A stretch of 64,000 nt of DNA, from positions 5,726,058 to 5,790,057 of the forward strand of contig NC_026661.2 of the NCBI RefSeq assembly GCF_000004075.3. Direction: 5' to 3'. Every line of letters starts with the position of its first letter. The stretch's first letter is position 1. The translations under genes were made by a program, and so were the position numbers. Source of the stretch: Cucumis sativus (lineage: Eukaryota > Streptophyta > Magnoliopsida > Cucurbitales > Cucurbitaceae). Under the pieces are notes generated by a model. It did not search any database, was not told where the DNA came from, and saw only the letters and a list, made by a program, of their open reading frames with translations. Below are positions 62,021-64,000 of the stretch, in pieces.

Positions 62021-63587
62021 ATGGAGACGGGCCACAGTGGCTACAAATTGCGGTGCGAGCTCACTGGCCACGAGGACGACGTAAGAGATGAATTACTCAT
62101 TTATCTCTAACCTGTTAGTTGCTTTCGTAGTTTGCAACAATTTCGAACTCCAGCATTTGTTTGCACAATCTTCTCTTAACATTTTCAAATTGATTTGAAT
62201 TGGGCGTTTGTTGGATGTTGAGTCTGGCCTTAATCTTACTGAACTTGTATGATTAGGTTCGTGGAATTTGCGTTTGCGGAAATGAGGGAATTGCCACTTC
62301 GTCGAGGGACAAAACTGTGCGGTTTTGGAATTCGGATGGACGGAAGTATGTAGAATCGAAAATCTTGCTGGGACATACGAGTTTTGTGGGTCCTTTGGCT
62401 TGGATTTCGCCAGATGAGGAGTTTCCGGAGGGGGGAATTGTGTCTGGTGGAATGGATACACTCGTCATTGTTTGGGACCTGAGGACGGGTGAGAAGGTGC
62501 AGACTCTTAAGGGCCATCAACAGCAAGTTACTGGCATTACGTTGGATAATGGTGATATCGTGTCATCCTCTGTTGACTGGTAATTTAGTTCCCTAGTTGT
62601 GATCTTCATCTGGGTATAGGAGTAGAATTTACAAGGTGTTGCAAAATGTATGCATTATAAGATTTATATCAACATACTCAGTTTGAAATGTCGATGTTCT
62701 TGCACGATAGGGTGTTCTATAGTAAGTACCCATTTTTTTTGTTAAAATTATTATTATTATTATTATTATTATACTTCGAAGGGGTTTTAATATGGGTTCT
62801 CTCTCAATTAGCTAGTTCGCGACATCACCGACTATTCGTGTAATTATGTTAGACCATGCACAAATTTACTCTCAACATTGGCAAGCTGTAGGATTATTAA
62901 CCTTGTTTGACAACCCTCGTTTGGGTTTCTTTTACTTTTCCTGCTTAGTCCTTCAAATCAAGCGTATACGAGATAAGTACGCTTGATGAAATCTTGAGCA
63001 TTAGCTCAAAATAAACAATGTTAGTTGTAAAAAAGAGAAAAAAAGATTGCATTGCAACTTTGGTTTTTGTTTTGCAAGCTCTTGCTCAGGCCATTTACGT
63101 TTTACAGCTGGGCTGTTTCTCTTGTGTTTTCATTCATACTTAATAGAAGTTACTTTTATTTCTGTGCAGGACCTTACAGATTCTTTTGTAGTTATAGCAG
63201 TACCATGCTTTGTACCCTTCTACCCATTGGAAGGCATTTTTGTATCTTACTTCATTTGGGATTGATGGCACTTTCATCTATCACTGAATTTTTTGTTTTC
63301 TTTTTTTTCTTTTAAAAAATATTTGTGCATGAAGAAGGTTCTAATTTTAATTTTGACCAAAACTGAAGCTGATTTTTCGTTAGTGCACATCTTTTTGGTG
63401 AACTAGGTTTTCTGCTTAGTGCTTCTGGCCTTATACTTACTTTATACAAGAATAAACGTGCGATATTTGCTTCTTTACTCCAGTACTTTAAGGCGATGGA
63501 GAAATGGCCAAGTGTTGGAGTTTTGGGGTGCTCACAATGCTGCAATTCAATCAGTTATAAAGCTTCCATCAGGCGTGCTGGTCACAG
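62021..63587 (+). CDS. PLAA/DOA1 (UFD3) family WD40 protein, 5' part
   Basis: Homologue of phospholipase A2-activating protein (yeast Doa1/Ufd3), a ubiquitin- and Cdc48-binding factor of protein degradation (family knowledge). Three exons are visible: 62021-62080, 62257-62579 and 63484-63587, encoding the first 162 residues. The gene continues past the window end. The visible part is the start of the WD40 propeller: repeat 1 with LTGHEDDVRGICV and TSSRDKTVRFWN; repeat 2 with LLGHTSFVGPLAWI and VSGGMDTLVIVWDL; repeat 3 with LKGHQQQVTGI and SSVDCTLRRWR; then the start of repeat 4 with GAHNAAIQSV. The order and the GHTSFVGPLAW segment match the family. The PFU and PUL domains would lie beyond the window, so the assignment rests on the propeller. 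Confidence 0.88.
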
Positions 63588-64000
63588 GTACTACTTCAAA
63601 TGGGGGGACTGGAGTTTGTCTGAGTTATAATTTAGATAAGCTCTGCTGTTTCAAATTCGTGAGTGCTTTCATTATGATTGAGCGTTGATTGAGCAACATT
63701 TATGTTATGTTTCACACCAAATGATATTGGTGCAATCTACAATTTGATATTATTGGACTACCGCGTTTTCTTCACTTTTCATCGCAGTTATTATTTGTAT
63801 ACAATTGGTCTCTTTTAACCATTTTGATATTTTAATTTGTCACAAAGATTCACGATGAAGACAATTTTTATGGCCTTTAAAGAGAGAACATCTGAATATG
63901 GAATTATTGGAATGAGTAAGTATTCTCCATCCAATAGAGGAGCGAGGAGGTGGCCATTCTCACCTTTCCTATCTGATTGGTTCGTGTTAGATCATTTTGT
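63588..64000. other. PLAA-family intron 3, continues past the window
   Basis: Follows the donor ACAG|GTACTA at 63588. The next exon should start in phase 1 with the rest of WD40 repeat 4, and none was recognised before position 64000. Confidence 0.6.

Noticed and set aside
62093..62526. Three overlapping minus-strand frames at the PLAA-family gene
   Set aside because: They overlap WD40-coding exon 2 on the opposite strand and have no recognisable domain.
1..64000. CRISPR arrays, operons, bacterial-type regulatory sites
   Set aside because: Not expected in plant nuclear DNA. The regular repeats seen are tandem minisatellites or transposon pieces without array structure.

Overview
The window is nuclear DNA of a flowering plant. 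It is AT-rich, the genes have short exons and GT-AG introns, and two nuclear tRNA genes and several retroelement relics are present. The encoded proteins are those of a eudicot. The tandem CYP74C proteins resemble, from memory, the fatty-acid hydroperoxide lyases of melon and cucumber, and several retroelement pieces also look cucurbit-like, so Cucumis (Cucurbitaceae) is the best guess. Species was not determined.

Layout. 1-14 kb is a gene-poor stretch. It holds an orphan promoter-like block (about 300-960), a set of diverged repeats spaced about 1.25 kb (7.0-9.7 kb), a possible minus-strand short-peptide transcript (10.36-10.63 kb) and two small fold-back elements (13.38-13.53 and 14.07-14.30 kb). 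14.55-20.32 kb is a seven-exon gene for proteasome assembly chaperone 2. 23.5-31.8 kb holds two tandem two-exon CYP74C genes, both predicting 478 residues, separated by 5.2 kb that contains tandem repeats and an LTR-like block. 33.65-33.88 kb carries tRNA-Ile(AAU) and tRNA-Arg(UCU). 40.04-43.51 kb is a ten-exon gene for a MIP1-type leucine-zipper/DUF547 protein. 44.85-47.75 kb is the two-exon plastid-division gene PDV2. 50.17-60.92 kb is a thirteen-exon TIC62 gene whose 4.5-kb eighth intron contains a broken Ty1/copia element, itself interrupted by a solo LTR with a perfect 5-bp target duplication. 62.02 kb to the window end is the 5' part of a WD40 gene of the PLAA/DOA1 family.

The neighbours do not form a pathway; this is ordinary plant gene order. 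Three products act at the chloroplast or on oxylipins: PDV2 at the outer envelope, TIC62 at the inner envelope and thylakoid with ferredoxin-NADP reductase, and CYP74C on fatty-acid hydroperoxides. Two act in the ubiquitin-proteasome system (PAC2, PLAA). All exon models were built by hand from reading frame, splice consensus and remembered protein families. Each complete model gives an uninterrupted frame of whole codons (PAC2 277 aa, CYP74C 478 and 478 aa, DUF547 protein 553 aa, PDV2 301 aa, TIC62 539 aa). No wholly new biological system was seen. The most unusual items are the exon-per-repeat organisation of the TIC62 FNR-binding tail, the nested retroelements in its intron, a GC-AG intron in PAC2, and a DUF547 gene whose first coding exon is only the ATG.
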